Source: Ovis canadensis (lineage: Eukaryota > Chordata > Mammalia > Artiodactyla > Bovidae). From it: DNA of 64,000 nucleotides. Position 1 is the first letter of the stretch; every line of letters starts with the position of its first letter. The stretch is from NCBI RefSeq assembly GCF_042477335.2, contig NC_091260.1:52781001-52845000 (forward strand). Reading direction: 5' to 3'. The notes below the pieces were generated by a model. It saw only the letters and a program-made list of their open reading frames with translations. It was not told where the DNA came from and did not search any database. A program made the translations under genes and the position numbers. Of this stretch, positions 9,241 through 21,045 are shown in pieces.

Positions 9241-9960
9241 CTTGTAAAGACTTAGCTAAGATACCAGCTGGGGATGACACACCATGGGCTTGGGGCGCTG
9301 TCTTCAAGGTACAGTATTTGCATCAAGTCATGACCCTGGGAGGCAGAATTCACAGATCCAGGAAATAAAGCAGGAGGTGGCCCTCTCACCATCGTTCCTA
9401 GTGACCTACTTGGAGAGACTGTGCTTCCTATTTCTGCAGCTTTGGTTTTTATCTAAAGACTACAGTTCCTGAAGTAAATGGGAGGAACATCTATATAAAT
9501 TTAGTCAGGGCTTCACTACATTTAAAGCTGTGTCTGTCACCTAGTCCCTTAAAACTCCTGGGTCAGTAGTACAGTAAGCTCCCCCTCCTCAAAAAAAGAC
9601 TTTATGTGCTGGCAGGAATAGTTGATCTTGATTATCTCAAGGAAGCAGGCTTCTTTCTACATGGTGAGAACAGGAAGAAGTGTATCTGGAATTCAGCGGA
9701 CAGCTTGGTCCCCTGCTCTTGATGCTCCTAGACTGTGGATGGGCAATAGTAGCAATCATACTCTGACAAAGACATGGAAACTGGGGGTTCAGACCCCTCA
9801 GGGATGGGAGTATAATTTATCCCACCAGGTCCACAACCTAGACCAGCAGAAGGACTGGCTGAAGGTCGGAGGAATTCAGAGTGAAGTGAGGGAGAAGAAG
9901 AACCAGGTGATTCTGGGGAGACCAGAATTCGAGCCTTCACACTAACTGCAGCAGAAGTGA
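9241..9960 (+). pseudogene. ERV-L-like fossil: dUTPase region
   Basis: Downstream of the integrase relic. An open run at 9622-9945 translates to a stretch with KTWKLGVQTPQGWEY near residues 50-64, resembling the region after the dUTPase domain in ERV-L elements; the preceding 9600-9680 gives an uneven match to the dUTPase core. There are several frame changes, and no intact active-site motif can be read. The order integrase, dUTPase, LTR fits the ERV-L layout, in which dUTPase follows integrase and env is absent. Confidence 0.55.
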
Positions 9961-9999
9961 TGGTGGCTTATCTCATTCATGTGCCTGCTGTACAGTTTT

Positions 10000-10560
10000 T
10001 TCCCCTTGGAAACTGTGACCAGCCACCTTCAAACTCAGTGACAAGACAGATGCATGAATAGATCTGTGTGATAACAGGAGTGGACTAGAGCTGAGGCTGT
10101 TCATCCTCCACCCGCATCCCTTAACTGGTCCCATGTAGGCAGACAGGTCCCCACTCTCTCCAGAGGGCCTCTGTGGCCACAAGAGCAAGCTCGGTCTGTA
10201 AAAGGAAAGGCCAGAAATCCCAGGGAGTTCACATACTAGGAGGCAGCCCTCAGCCAATGAGGGATGGGACATGGTTGATAAATCCTCAGCTTGCTTGCCC
10301 CTTAGGTAGGATGTCTTTGAAGTGTATTCTGTAAATATATTCTCTCTGTAGTTTTCCAGAGAAATGCTCTTGGACTAGAACCCTCAGCACCCCTAGGTAG
10401 CCTGGCCCTTTAATGCACACCTTGTTGTCTATCTTTCCTTTCCTAAAGAAATTCTCCACTCCCTTACTGGTGCTTTCTGGCCTTAGCTCTCAGATAAGCC
10501 ACTTGCACCCAAACCCTTATCTCGGGTCCAGTTTCTGGGTGAACTCAATCACCAAGAGTT
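10000..10560 (+). repeat. ERV-L LTR (MLT2-like), degraded
   Basis: From CTGTGACCAGCCACC after the dUTPase relic to TTTCTGGGTGAACTCAATC. It contains AGCCAATGAGGGATGGG near 10252 and the 3'-end block CACTTGCACCCAAACCCTTATC that parallels 6688-6771. Interpreted as the 3' LTR of the 8594-9960 fossil. Edges are uncertain. Confidence 0.5.
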
Positions 10561-11154
10561 GCCGATCTGGAATAGAGTTCAGGTAGCTTGGCTTCAGAGT
10601 CCGTGCTCGTGACCACTACATGTGAATTAAAGAATTGTCCCATAAATATAATGGATGCCAAAAAGGAGAAAAAGGATCGAAATATCCTTAAAGGCAGTCT
10701 CAAAATCTAATGATTCCAAGTGACTGAGTGTTAAGCTTTTTGCAAAATAGCACTTAACTTTGTATCAATGTCCATAGGAAAGTTAGGTGACATTCATTTG
10801 GATGCCCCTTTCTTTGCTTGTCCAGTTAGATGGGAATCTACTCATTTAATGTTTACTTCTTCACATTTGAGGAAAGAGTGATTTCATGACACTTAAAGAC
10901 CAGTCCCTCCTACCCCTCAAAGAAACGACAAGCATGTAAAGCAAAACTGTGTTTATTTTTTAGTTGTTTCTACCAATTGAGTTAAATATTGCCCAGGCAC
11001 AGAGCAAAAACCTTGGCTTCCTCCACATCCAGTTTTGTTAGGATCTTAGTGAATTACCCTCATCCTCAAAGGGAGGAAAAGAGAGTAGAAAGAAACAGGA
11101 AAAGCTTCTATGCCCTGTCCCTTTGCAATAGGTGCGGTGTAGACAGAGACGATC
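10561..11154. other. unassigned stretch
   Basis: No gene or repeat is recognised with confidence; AT-rich sequence without long open frames. Confidence 0.4.
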
Positions 11155-11275
11155 TAGCTTAATAATAGTAGGTACCTCATAGGTGGTTGTGAGGATTAAA
11201 TAAGTTGCTATATAGAAATTCTTAAAGCAATGCAGACACATAGTAAGAACTATTTCAGGGTCTGTTACTATTATT
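11155..11275 (-). repeat. MIR element
   Basis: GGTACCTCATAGGTGGTTGT and GAGGATTAAATAAGTTGC are the reverse-oriented MIR core; the end ACACATAGTAAGAACTATTTC fits the MIR terminal part. Confidence 0.75.
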
Positions 11276-11732
11276 CCATTCCTCATATTTCTCTGTGCTT
11301 TTCAGCATCCAGGTTGCTACAGGATTGATTGAGTTATTCCTTATGCATCTAGCGCCAGCCTGCTGCCTGGGGAATCTCTCTGCCAAGGCCAAGTATCTGC
11401 TTCTTGTCTCTGGGGCATTGCTCTTGGATGACAATGTTGACCTCTACCACCGAGCCCTGCATTATCTCTGAGGCAAGGAGCTTACGAGTTGGGCTCAGGG
11501 AATGAGCCTCTGGTATGCTGGTCCCATCTGGAAAGACTTGCATTCTCACCTTATAAAGTAAATCTCCTTCAGAGAGTTAGACACAAGTCAACTCTGTCTG
11601 GGCTGAGCAGACAGTAAACCTACACTTGTTTTCTCTCTAGCTGTCAGTTAGGGATCAAAGGGCAAGGGTCTCCCACAGTAAGTCCCACTCAGTTCCAGAA
11701 CTGAATGTTGCCACCTACTTTCTCCAGAGTTC
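11276..11732. other. unassigned stretch
   Basis: No recognised gene or repeat. A 66-codon reverse open frame (11349-11549) has no known domain. Confidence 0.4.
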
Positions 11733-11965
11733 GATAATAACAGAAATTACTACCACCTCCTGGACATCTAATTATGGACCAAACAGTATCTCAGAAGCTT
11801 TATAAATGTCATGCCATTTAATACGCCTAGCAACTCTGCCAAGTATTAGTGTCCTCTTTGTACATGTGAGGACACTGAGACTCAGAGGTTTCAGCAACAT
11901 GGTGAAGAGGTAGCAGCTTCGAGATTGGCCTGTCTGACTCCAAAGACCTTTCTACTACATGGTGA
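11733..11965 (+). repeat. MIR element
   Basis: A nearly complete MIR: TAATACGCCTAGCAACTCTG, GTACATGTGAGGACACTGAG, then GATTGGCCTGTCTGACTCCA close to its end. Confidence 0.8.
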
Positions 11966-12720
11966 TGTCAATGGATCCATTTTGAATCATGCATTCATTT
12001 CTAAACTTTTTCTACAGTCACCAAATACAGGCAAGCCTTGGAAATAGATTTCTGTCCTTGAGAAACTTGTTGCACTGATGGAAGGCAAGAGTCATACAAA
12101 CGGAGCAGTTTGAAAATGATCTGTGAGTGTGGCGAATCAGGGGCTAAACTGAGCGCCACAGACCCAGCATGTTGAGGGAGCTTCAAGAATATGAAAGTAA
12201 AGTCCTCGAGAAGTAGGGCTGGGATGGGCAGGTGTGTTCTGCAGAGAGAAGGAAGTAGTGTCCATGGAAGGTGAAATCCGTGTCGAGAGAGAAGGAAGAG
12301 AGAAAGAACCCTGGGCAGTGGAAGAGGAAACCGCTGGAACTAGAGGGAGAACTGAGTAGATGAGGAGGAGTTTGGGAAAGAATGGGAGAGTTACTGAGAG
12401 CTCTGAAGAGGATTTTAGACTCAGCCTGGCGGCAAAAGGAACCCATGCCACAGAGGGGCAGCAGCGCATGGAAGCAGAGTGCTTAGGGAGCTTATGACTT
12501 CAGGGGCAAAGGAGATGAAGAGAGGCCGTTAAAACATGCTCATGCAAAGTATCGAGGATGGAGATAGAGAAAGCTGGAGCCCCCCTTCAAAAGAACTAGC
12601 CATCGAGTGGATTAACAAGGATGAGTTCATTTGCTTTCACTGTGCTCAAAAACAGGGGCAAGCAAATAGAGAGGAAGAAGGGTCATCGACGTACCTCCAG
12701 TTGAGTGGAAGCTTCCCCCA
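11966..12720. other. unassigned stretch
   Basis: Purine-rich with no recognised repeat. Overlapping reverse open frames of 87 and 110 codons (12137-12469) are low-complexity Ser/Pro/Leu translations of the purine-rich strand and look like chance. Confidence 0.4.
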
Positions 12721-13399
12721 AAGGGAATGAAAACTGCTCTTCTGATCAGAGAAACAAATTTTGCTTTTTTTCCTGGGGAGGCGGGGGGAAGGTTGTGATA
12801 TGTAGTCTTACAAAAAGCTCCTCGATCTCCACATCTGATAGTTTACAGAAGGCTTTGAATAAATATCTCTCAACTCAGAGGTCACCTCTGTGTATCCTGA
12901 GCCATGTGTGACTTCAGCACTGGGGGGCTCAGAGTCTGGGAAAGGGTTCAGGGAAGCACCCTCCCCATCCTCCCAGTGGGGGAGGTATGTCAAAGTGTTC
13001 CTGCTGGTCCAAAGGAGAAATCTAAACAAGTCCAATTTGTTGTCTTGTTAAATCTCAAGGAATTCAAAATACGTCCTTATTAATCAACCAGTCAAACACT
13101 ATTTACTCACTGGGCAAAAGTCCTAACCCTGAGAAGGTTTTACGCACACAGCTTCCCTTGGCCTAAGTTCACTAAAATGCAGACTTTCATTTTTGTTAAG
13201 ATAATTAAGAAATGGCTTCCAACACACTGTTGCCACCAGTAAATTGTGGTTTCCTTCATCTTTCCATGAAGATCTTGTATTTCCCTGACATCTAGCCCGT
13301 TTTGTTAATTTAGACACCTTCCTACAAAACAAGTGAATGAATGAAAAATAAAATAATAAGCTCTGCTTCTCTGATCAGAGGAGCAGTTTTCATTTCCTT
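12721..13399. mobile_element. segment bounded by 33-bp inverted repeats (candidate non-autonomous DNA element)
   Basis: 12721-12753 is the inverted complement of 13367-13399 with 31 of 33 bases matching (core GAAAACTGCTCTTCTGATCA on the left). The repeats bound 613 bases that contain no transposase-like frame and no SINE or LINE. No TSD is evident at the edges, and a weaker similarity continues about ten bases outward, so the boundary is not sharp. It may be an unlisted or old DNA transposon derivative, or simply an inverted duplication. Confidence 0.5.
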
Positions 13400-14579
13400 C
13401 AGGAGGAAGTCACAATTCTAGTTGTTAAATCCACTTGATTTATAGATGACTCTTCTCCCTACCTGTTCCTTTCTTCACCATTTCCTGAGCACCAGATGAG
13501 AGCTGGATTTATTTGTTCTTACAAGGCTTTTAAATATTTCTCTCTACTTTGTATAAATTAAGTGAAACTGCTTTTCTGCCATGAAAACAAACAACATGCT
13601 TCAGCCTAAACTATGCCTCATGTTATGTGACCTCTTTTCCAAAGAATGTGTGTGTGTTGGAGGTATGGGTGGGGGGATGGGAGTGGGCCAGTGAGGACGC
13701 AGAGTTTTCTCAGAACCCGGTGGTGATGGGCATGTGGTGTCAGTCCTTGAAGAGATAACAAGCGCTCTCTTTAACACGATTGGGTCCCATCTAGTCTCCA
13801 TCAAACTTTTGAAGAGGATTTACAAGACCAGACATAAAAAGGCATTTCCTGATTAGCTGTCAGGAATACTATGTGTCTACAGACATGAATCACATCCCCT
13901 GTTTGTGGATTCCATTTCACAACAGGAACACGAGATGTACCCACCCAGTTCTTACCAGCTGTGAGGAGAAGAGGGAGCTAACTGCCTTTCCTTCTGTGGG
14001 ATGTGGGCACCATGGCAAGAGATTATTAGGTTTCTGGTTGAGTTGATGGTACAGATAGCCCAGTCAAGAAACTCAACTCCATGGTGAAAGGGGAAATAAG
14101 AGAGGGCTCTGGATTTACCCAGTGTAAATGCCACCGGAATCATTTAACTGGAGGAACACAACCCATGCTCTATAACCTTTCTGTCAGAATTAGTTAACCC
14201 ATAATCCCTTTTTCTCCTTTTCCAGCCAGATGCCACCATTTGCCTCTCTTCCTTTGCATAATGGGAGGTGGAGCTGTTTCCTGTCCCAGCAGGAAGTGAA
14301 TAAAGGGCCTCTAACTGGATTGGAAACTTATCTCAGTTTCATGCTCACTGTGTGGTTCCTTTGTTTATGTAACCTTGTACTGTTTTCCATACAGGTTTCT
14401 GATCCTTTGCTTCCTTGTGACAAGTAGATATTTTATATGCTTTTACCCGTGACTTACTGGATTCCTGACTCACCATGAGCTGGAAGGAAGACAGGGGCCA
14501 GATTTTTAAAGTTATATTACAAAGGATGAACTTTGTCCCAAAGACCACTGGAAACTCTGAGAAGATAGATAATGGTCAA
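13400..14579. other. unassigned stretch
   Basis: No gene or confident repeat. A short TG/GGT-rich run lies at 13648-13680. Open frames of 61-67 codons show no domain. Confidence 0.4.
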
Positions 14580-14720
14580 TATCTATCTATTCAACAGTTA
14601 CTGTATACACTAAGTGTAGTTTTCACACATTGGAATTCTGACAGTATCCTTCAGAGATAGGTATTCTTTATTACCTGTTTTACAGATGAGGAGACTAAGG
14701 CTCAGAGAATGTCTCAATGA
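14580..14720 (+). repeat. MIR element
   Basis: TTATTACCTGTTTTACAGATGAGGAGACTAAGGCTCAG spans about 14668-14705 and is the MIR core; the 5' part is degraded. Confidence 0.75.
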
Positions 14721-15324
14721 GGGTCCAAACAAGCAACAGAGACCCTCTGAGTATTCCAAACAAAGGACATTCAATCTAGGGAACTGGTTCTGCAGGTGAT
14801 GGAAGAGATGAGAAACCAGATAGCAATGGTGAAACAGCTGAGAGATTAGCAAGATCTGAAAGCAAAAGAGAAAGGCTCACGTTGTGGAAGCTCAGGCTCC
14901 TGTGCAGGGTAGAAGCTGGAAGCTCAGGAGTACCACTGAAAGCAGAAAAGAACATGCACGGGCAAGGCCCTGCCTTCCACTATCCAGTACTCAACACTGT
15001 CCTTATTGACTGAGCTCACTTGGAAGCCAGAAAGCCTGAAGAGTGCAGTTCCTTGTGATACAGAGAAAAGCAGAGGAAGGACTTTGTATTAGTGTGGGTC
15101 CCAACAGGAATCAGATATGCACAAGAAAATAGGATAATTTGAGGAGGGTTTATTCCCTAAGGGCTTAATTACAAAAGAATGTGGGAGCAATCGAAGACCC
15201 ACAAGTATTAGTACAGAGGACCTGGGGCCTTCTCTTCTCTTCTCTTCCCTACTTTTCATCAGCTGGTATGCTCGTTACCCAAACCCAAAAGGAAGTCTGA
15301 GGGCACTGGAGCCCTTTCAAGGTC
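14721..15324. other. unassigned stretch
   Basis: No gene seen. 15095-15200 (GGGTCCCAACAGGAATCAGA) shares its opening with 50956-50975 (AGGGTCCCAACAGGAAGTAG), suggesting a common old repeat that I cannot name. Confidence 0.35.
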
Positions 15325-15720
15325 ATAACATTTCCATTTTCCATTTTACAGACAAGAAACCAAGCTTTGGATAGTTTGGGCAACTTTTTCAAGGTCATAC
15401 ACACAATTTGTAGAGCTGCAAATCAAATCTAGATACATGTGACTTCGGGCTTCCCAGGTGGCACTAGTGGTAAAGAATCTGCCTGCCAGTGCAGGAGACA
15501 GAAGAGACTCGTGTTTGATCCCAGGGTCAGGAAGATCCCCTGGAGGAGGGCATGACAACTCACTCCAGTATTCTTGCCTGAAGAATCCCCATGGACAGAG
15601 GAGACTGGCGGGCTACAATCCATGGTGTTGCAAAGAGTTGGACATGACTGAAGCAACCTAGCATGCACGCACATGTGACTTCAAACCCATGTTTATTAAC
15701 TACTGTACTAGACTGTGCCT
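15325..15720 (+). repeat. MIR element, split by a SINE
   Basis: MIR core TCCATTTTACAGACAAGAAA and a piece like CAAGGTCATACACACAATTT lie left of the SINE; the MIR end continues from 15683. The SINE fills 15447-15670. Confidence 0.7.
15447..15670 (+). repeat. Bov-tA SINE inside MIR
   Basis: Head GGGCTTCCCAGGTGGCACTA; body ends GCAACCTAGCATGCACGC. The TSD ACATGTGACTTC is perfect at 15435-15446 and 15671-15682. Confidence 0.95.
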
Positions 15721-16499
15721 AGAAGACAATTTCTTGCTTTAATCTTCAAATCTATTTTAGCTCTTTGCCCACCTACTTCATTACAGAGCCCAATTTGCAC
15801 AGAACTCAGAACCTTATTTAGATTCTGGTCCCCAACATTACCATGGTTCTCCCTGGTCTTAGCAACTGAACATCTGTTCAACACTTAACACCATTTGTAT
15901 TACTAGCATTTCCTGCAGAAAAGGGACGGTTCATTTTGGAATCAAAGGTGCGGTATACACAATACAGAGTTCCGAGGTAGCCAACCTAATATTCTAATAT
16001 AAAAGTGCTCTCCTGCCAGATGTTAAATGTCTGCTGGCTAAAATCAACAGGTAGGATGACTAACCTTAAGAAAAAATTTCAAATATAAAAATATATATAC
16101 TCAAAGGTATTTGGTTTTGCATTATTTATAACAGTGAACTATTAGAAGCAGCACAAGTATCCAAAAAAGGGAAATTGCCAGTATGAGTGTCACTCATCAA
16201 ATACTGGGTGGGGAGAGCTTTAAACTTCCCCTTGCCCATTTCTGCATTCTGATAAAAATTGAGGACATATTTCTGGACCAAGTAAGAGGGAACAAAACTT
16301 GGAACAACGTAAGAGGGACAAGAGTTAAAAACTCTTCTCCACGCTTTTGGCCTTAGGTAGGTGGGGATTGGGCAAGTTGGGAGTTGATCCTCTTGAGGGG
16401 ATTTACTGCCCTGGGAAAGCTTAGTCAGACCAAAGGAAAAATCAGAGGAAGTGGTTTGGGCAACTCTGCTGAGGGCCTGAGAGACAGTCTTTTCTTTGG
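15721..16499. other. mostly unassigned; possible L1 scrap
   Basis: The piece 16105-16170 (GCATTATTTATAACAGTGAA) resembles an internal L1 segment. The 126-codon reverse open frame at 16126-16506 overlaps it and has no recognisable domain; I do not regard it as a gene. Confidence 0.35.
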
Positions 16500-16581
16500 G
16501 ATACATGTAACTTTTTAGAAAAATTTTCCAGCTTTATTAATTGTACACATCACTGTATAAGTTTAAGGTGTGCAGCATAAT

Positions 16582-16733
16582 AAGGCTTCTCTGGTGATTA
16601 AGAATCTGCCTGCAATGCAGGAGACCTGGGTTCAGTCCCTGGGTCAGGAAGATCCCCCGGAAAAGGGAATGGCTACTCTCTCTAGTATCCTTACCTGGAG
16701 AATTCTGCGGACAGAGGAGCCTGGCAGGCTACA
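16582..16733 (+). repeat. Bov-tA SINE, 3'-truncated
   Basis: Head AAGGCTTCTCTGGTGATTAAG; the Bov-A body stops early at GGCAGGCTA. A likely short TSD CAGCATAA (about 16574) against CAGCATGA (about 16733) is near the insertion point, within old L1-like sequence. Confidence 0.85.
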
Positions 16734-17295
16734 GCATGATGGTTTGACTTACATATGTTACATATATTGTGAAATGATTATCACAACAGGCTCTCACATC
16801 TATCTTTTTATGTTTCTATGATGTTAGTTCAAGTTCTTTTATTTCCACTCGAACTCCCTGTAGCATTTCTCATAAGGCAGGTCTGGTGGTAATAAACTCT
16901 CAGCTTTTGTTTGTTTGGGAAAGCCTTCATCCCTCCCTCACTTCTGAAGAACACTTTTGCAGAGGATGCAGTTCTTGGGTGACATTTTGTTTTTTTTTTC
17001 AATAGTTTGTGTATGTAATCCCATTACCTCTTGACCTGAAAACTTTCTGTCAATGAATCTGAAGTCTTATGTTGGTTCCGTTGTATGTAACCTCTCTCTT
17101 TTCTCTTAGTGCTCTTAAAATTCTTTTTTTGTCTTTGACCTTAGACAATTTAATTAAAATGTGTCTCAATATAGCCCTGTTCAAGTTCAACTTCTTTGGG
17201 GCCTTTTGGACCTCATGGCCCTGTCCTCATTTCCATTTATCTCCCCAGGTTTGGGACGTTTTCAGCCAGTACTAGTTTAAATATATTTTCTATTC

Positions 17296-17535
17296 TTACT
17301 CTTTCATTTCTCCTGGAATTCCTATAATGCAAATATTATTTCTTTTCATTGTGTCCCATGAATCCCATAGGCTTTCTTCATTCTTTTCATTTTTTTTTTT
17401 TCTTTTCCTTTTTGCTCCTCTGACAGGAGCAAATAATGTCCTAGCCTTCAGGTCATTAATTCTTTCTTCTGCACAGTCAAGTCTACTTATGAAACTTTCT
17501 ATTGAATTTTTCAGTTCAGTTATTGCATTTTTCAA
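17296..17535 (-). pseudogene. L1 ORF1p fragment
   Basis: 79 codons open on the reverse strand. Residues 1-30 (MKNAITELKNSIESFISRLD region) have the heptad pattern of the L1 ORF1p coiled coil, and NNICIIGIPGEMKE at the end matches the start of the ORF1p RNA-recognition domain. The middle contains a Lys/Arg-rich insertion from an A-rich slip (about 17385-17412). Farther along on the same strand, near 17262-17235, the text resembles the next ORF1 block but in another frame with a stop. ORF1p binds L1 RNA; this relic is non-functional. Confidence 0.7.
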
Positions 17536-19532
17536 CTCTAAGATTTTTTTTTATGGCTACTGTTTCCTTACTGAACTTCTTGTTTTGTTCATTCATTGTT
17601 TTCCTAATTTTGTTTAATTGCTATCTGTGTTTTCTTGTAGTTCGCTAAACTCTCTTAAGAGAATTATTCTGATTCTTTATATGACAGTTCATAAATCCCC
17701 ATTTCTTTAGGATCAGTTATTAGAACTTATTGGACTCCTCTGATGGTGTTATATTTACCTGATTGTTCATGATCCTTGGTTCTTTACATTGAGTATCTAT
17801 GCATTTGAGTAACTGGGCTCTTCTTCCTGACTTTATAGGTTTACTTTGGAAGAGACAGTTCTTCTCTGGTCAGCTCAGTTTGAATTTCTGAGTGTACTTT
17901 CCGATAAAGTCCTTGGGCAAGTGGGTCCTGCTGTAATGGTCTATTTTGGGGCAAGTTAACTGTTCCCCATCTGAGGGATGGGGCTGGGGGGGTGTGCCCC
18001 TAGCTGAGAACAGCTGGATAGGACTGCTGGTGGGTGAGTCCTTTGTGAAGCTAAGGGAGGCTCTGTAGTTGCTTGAATTCTCTGATTGGGTTTGCCAGAT
18101 GGTGAAGACTGGGTACTCAGGTGAAGAATGGATGAGGCTATGAGTTGGGTACTGATTCACAGTAGATGGGGCTATGAATTAGCTTCCCTGACCTGGCAGG
18201 GCAGCAGGATGACACCCAGGGACTAGACAACTCATTGAGAGCTTGAGTCAGCCTGAGTGTGGACCGGATTCCCTGGTTAGCTGAGTCCGGCAGTCTTGCT
18301 CTGCAGATGTGGGGAGCCACTCTCTGTTCAAGTACTGCTGTAAATAGGACTGTTCAATGGGCTGTGCAGCTTCCTGTGTGCTCTGGAAAGTTTCCCTGGT
18401 CAGAGAGGCTGAACCGTATATTCAGCAATGAGTGGGAACGTGAATTAGATTCTGTACCTGGGTGTAGTGGGAGAAGCAGCTTTAAAACTGGTCAAGCTCT
18501 TTGTTGTCTTAACTCAGGCTGACTCACATCCCAGGTTCCCTGACTGAGTGGGGCCGTGGCTTTGCTCTGCAAACTATTGGCTTTGCCGGCCCACCTCTCA
18601 ACTCGAGCACTGCTGGATGGTACGACTTGCAGGTGTTGTCTCCAGCCCTTCCAGTCAGACGGGGGCAGGAGACACTCTCTATAGTGAGCAGGGCTATGAT
18701 TCCATTCCTCATCTGAGACTGGGCAGACCCGGCTCCAGGGCCAGCAGAACCTCTCAGAGGACCTGAATCAGGCAGGTCTGCATTCCCTTGCTAAGTTTCC
18801 TGGTCAGTGTGCACCCCCGACTTGGTTCTGCAGATGAACAAAGCTGCCAGTTGGGTTTGCTACTTGGGACCACAGATGTGAACTCGGTCAAGATCCCTGT
18901 GCTGGCTGTTGCGAGCTCTCCTCCCTTCCCCCTCACAGCCAGATTCCTGGTGGTTGTGCCCCACAGATTCTCCTGAAATCCTCATGGGGCCACCACAATG
19001 CTGGGGGTGGCTGGTTGTCTCCATCCCGGGTTCTTCTTTCTCACTGGAGGAGTCAGAGGGGGCATTGTCCTGGGTGGAGGGGCAAGGCAGTCAGAGTGTA
19101 GCTGTTTCTCTTACTTTCTAACGCAGTCTGTTTTTGACTCTCTGGCACCGGGGGGTGCCTCAGCCTCACCCTCGTGTCCTAGTATTCTCTCACTGGTGTC
19201 TTGTTCTTGTAGAGTTGTTAGTTGTTCTTTTGAGAAGGAGCAATGTCAGGACACTTTGGGTCCTCATCTTGGTAATGTCACTCTGGGATATCTTCAGGTC
19301 CTTGTTTTTACCATTAGATTGGTAAGACCTAGGGGGTTGAGGGAAAGGTTGTGCTTAAAAAAATGACCAAGGACCCTTAGTTCTCTTTTGGGTACAGTCT
19401 TAAAGTAGAAGGATCAAGAATCCTTTTAACTTACATATGTCCTACTCAGCTCACCCCAGATAGGCATCTAAGGCCAATGCAATTGTAATAAATATTCCTT
19501 TGCCCAGAGTGATTCATCTCAATGCTTTCCTA

Positions 19533-21045
19533 GAGCAGCGGTCCTTAAACTGTGATCTATAGACCCTTGGTGGGTGTGGGGTGGGGGCAGGGCAGGGTCC
19601 TCTGTGACCCTTCAGGAAATTTGCAAGCTCAAACCATCTTCATACTAATACTATGATGTTATTTGCATTTTTTACTGATCAGTGCAAAAGCAATAGTGAA
19701 TTAAGCTCTGGGTACCACAAAATCAAAGTACTGACTTTATTCCTTAGTACAGTGTGGTGTTAAAACTGTATTAAAAAAAAAAATCATCATACATTCATTT
19801 TTTTTTTTTAAAGAGTCAAGGTCACATAATAACATCTTTTTAATTTGCTGTGTGATGAAATGACAAGTATAAAGCATTTCTGCAGCAAAACTAAGGACAC
19901 CATGGCCATAAGGAAAAGCACTTGTGCAATTGATTGAGTTACAAGCTGAACTTCATTGCATTTTTCACGGAGCACCATTTTTACTTGACAGAATGACTGA
20001 CAAACCATGGTTATTGAGATAAAAGTATTTCGCAGACATTTTTCCAAAAATGAACACAATGAGTCTTAGTTCAAGAAAAACAACTGATATCATGCGCTGC
20101 TAATAACAAAATTCAAGTTTTAAGCAAAAAAAACCACAACTTTTTTCTTAAAGTTTGTGTTTTCTCTACAAGCTTGAGAGTTTCCCAATACTTCAAGTAT
20201 TTTCTGATGAACTCAGTGGTGATATGAACAAATGTGATTTTTAAACTACTTTATATAATAAAATGTGTTAACATTAGGAAACTCTGTATGACTCAGTGAA
20301 CCAATATCTTCCAAATGACCAATGTATTGTGTTTCAAAATCATACATGGGTAAAAGAGCCATCTCAAGTGAAAGAGAGACAAATGCTTTTTTATGTGACA
20401 GATATAAACAGTTTTTTAATATTTATTTTTAACTGATTGATGATTGCTTTACAATATTGGTTTGATTTCTGTCATATATCAACAAAAAGTTTACTGATAT
20501 CATTTCAAATTCCACATTACAACTGACCTTTAAAAAACTCCACTTGTCAAGATTTGAATAGGAACAAAGAAGAACATCCATAATTATTTGAAAAACCTGT
20601 TAAAATACTCCTTCCTTTTCCAATTACACTTCTGGATGAGGCTGGATTGTCTTCATATACTTCAACCAAAACCCTCTTTGTATACTACAAAGATTGAATG
20701 CAGAAGTAGTTATGAGGAATCCAGATGTCTGTTATTAAGCCAGACTTTAAAGACATTTGAAAATATGCAAACCAATGCATTTTGCCACTATATTTTCCTT
20801 TGTCTTAAAAAGTATTTTGAAAGTAACATATTTCATAAAAATATGTTATTTATGATGACATGCAATGGCATTATTTTCTAATAAATACATAAATAAGTAT
20901 TTTTAAAATTTCATGGTCTCAATCTCTACTCCAGCAAATATTGATACCTATAATCAACATAAACAAATGTTTTTTGAGGTCCTCAATAACTTTAAAGCAT
21001 GTGATGAAGTCACAAAACTAAAAGTGTTTCTTGCTTATATTTTTT
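19533..21045. mobile_element. hAT-like DNA transposon relic
   Basis: Opens with AGAGCAGCGGTCCTTAAACTG, typical of hAT-type terminal repeats; the facing end near 20965-21045 (GAGGTCCTCAATAACTTTAAAG, then CACAAAACTAAAAGTG) is degraded. The middle carries text known from a widespread mammalian hAT family (ATTGAATGCAGAAGTAGTTA; TAAGCCAGACTTTAAAGAC). Reverse open runs such as 19808-20059 are probably transposase debris, with no intact catalytic motif visible. An L1 scrap lies at 20405-20480. Part of a second copy starts near 63885. I do not commit to a family name. Confidence 0.65.
20405..20480 (-). repeat. L1 3'-tip scrap inside the hAT-like element
   Basis: TTAATATTTATTTTTAACTG, then GATTGCTTTACAATATTGG and TTTCTGTCATATATCAAC, match the antisense L1 3' end seen more completely at 30310-30692. 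No clear TSD. Confidence 0.6.

Larger units (their letters stand above)
16500..19330 (-). repeat. ancient L1/HAL1-like element, antisense, with 5' UTR and ORF1
   Basis: Read on the reverse strand it has three parts. A long GC-richer 5' UTR (about 19330-17640) contains loosely repeated units around TCCCTGGT and TTGCTCTGCAGAT. An ORF1 region follows (about 17600-17150). A 3' part (about 17150-16740) has no ORF2 reverse-transcriptase text. A half-L1 of this plan and length fits HAL1, but an internally deleted L1M is also possible. A sense Bov-tA lies at 16582-16733. Confidence 0.6.

Noticed and set aside
16126-16506. A 126-codon reverse open frame as a gene
   Set aside because: It overlaps an L1-like scrap, has no domain and no sign of conservation that can be seen from one sequence.
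18259-19366. A GC-rich gene with several overlapping open frames
   Set aside because: The block pattern and its position next to an ORF1 relic fit the 5' UTR of an antisense old L1/HAL1-like element.
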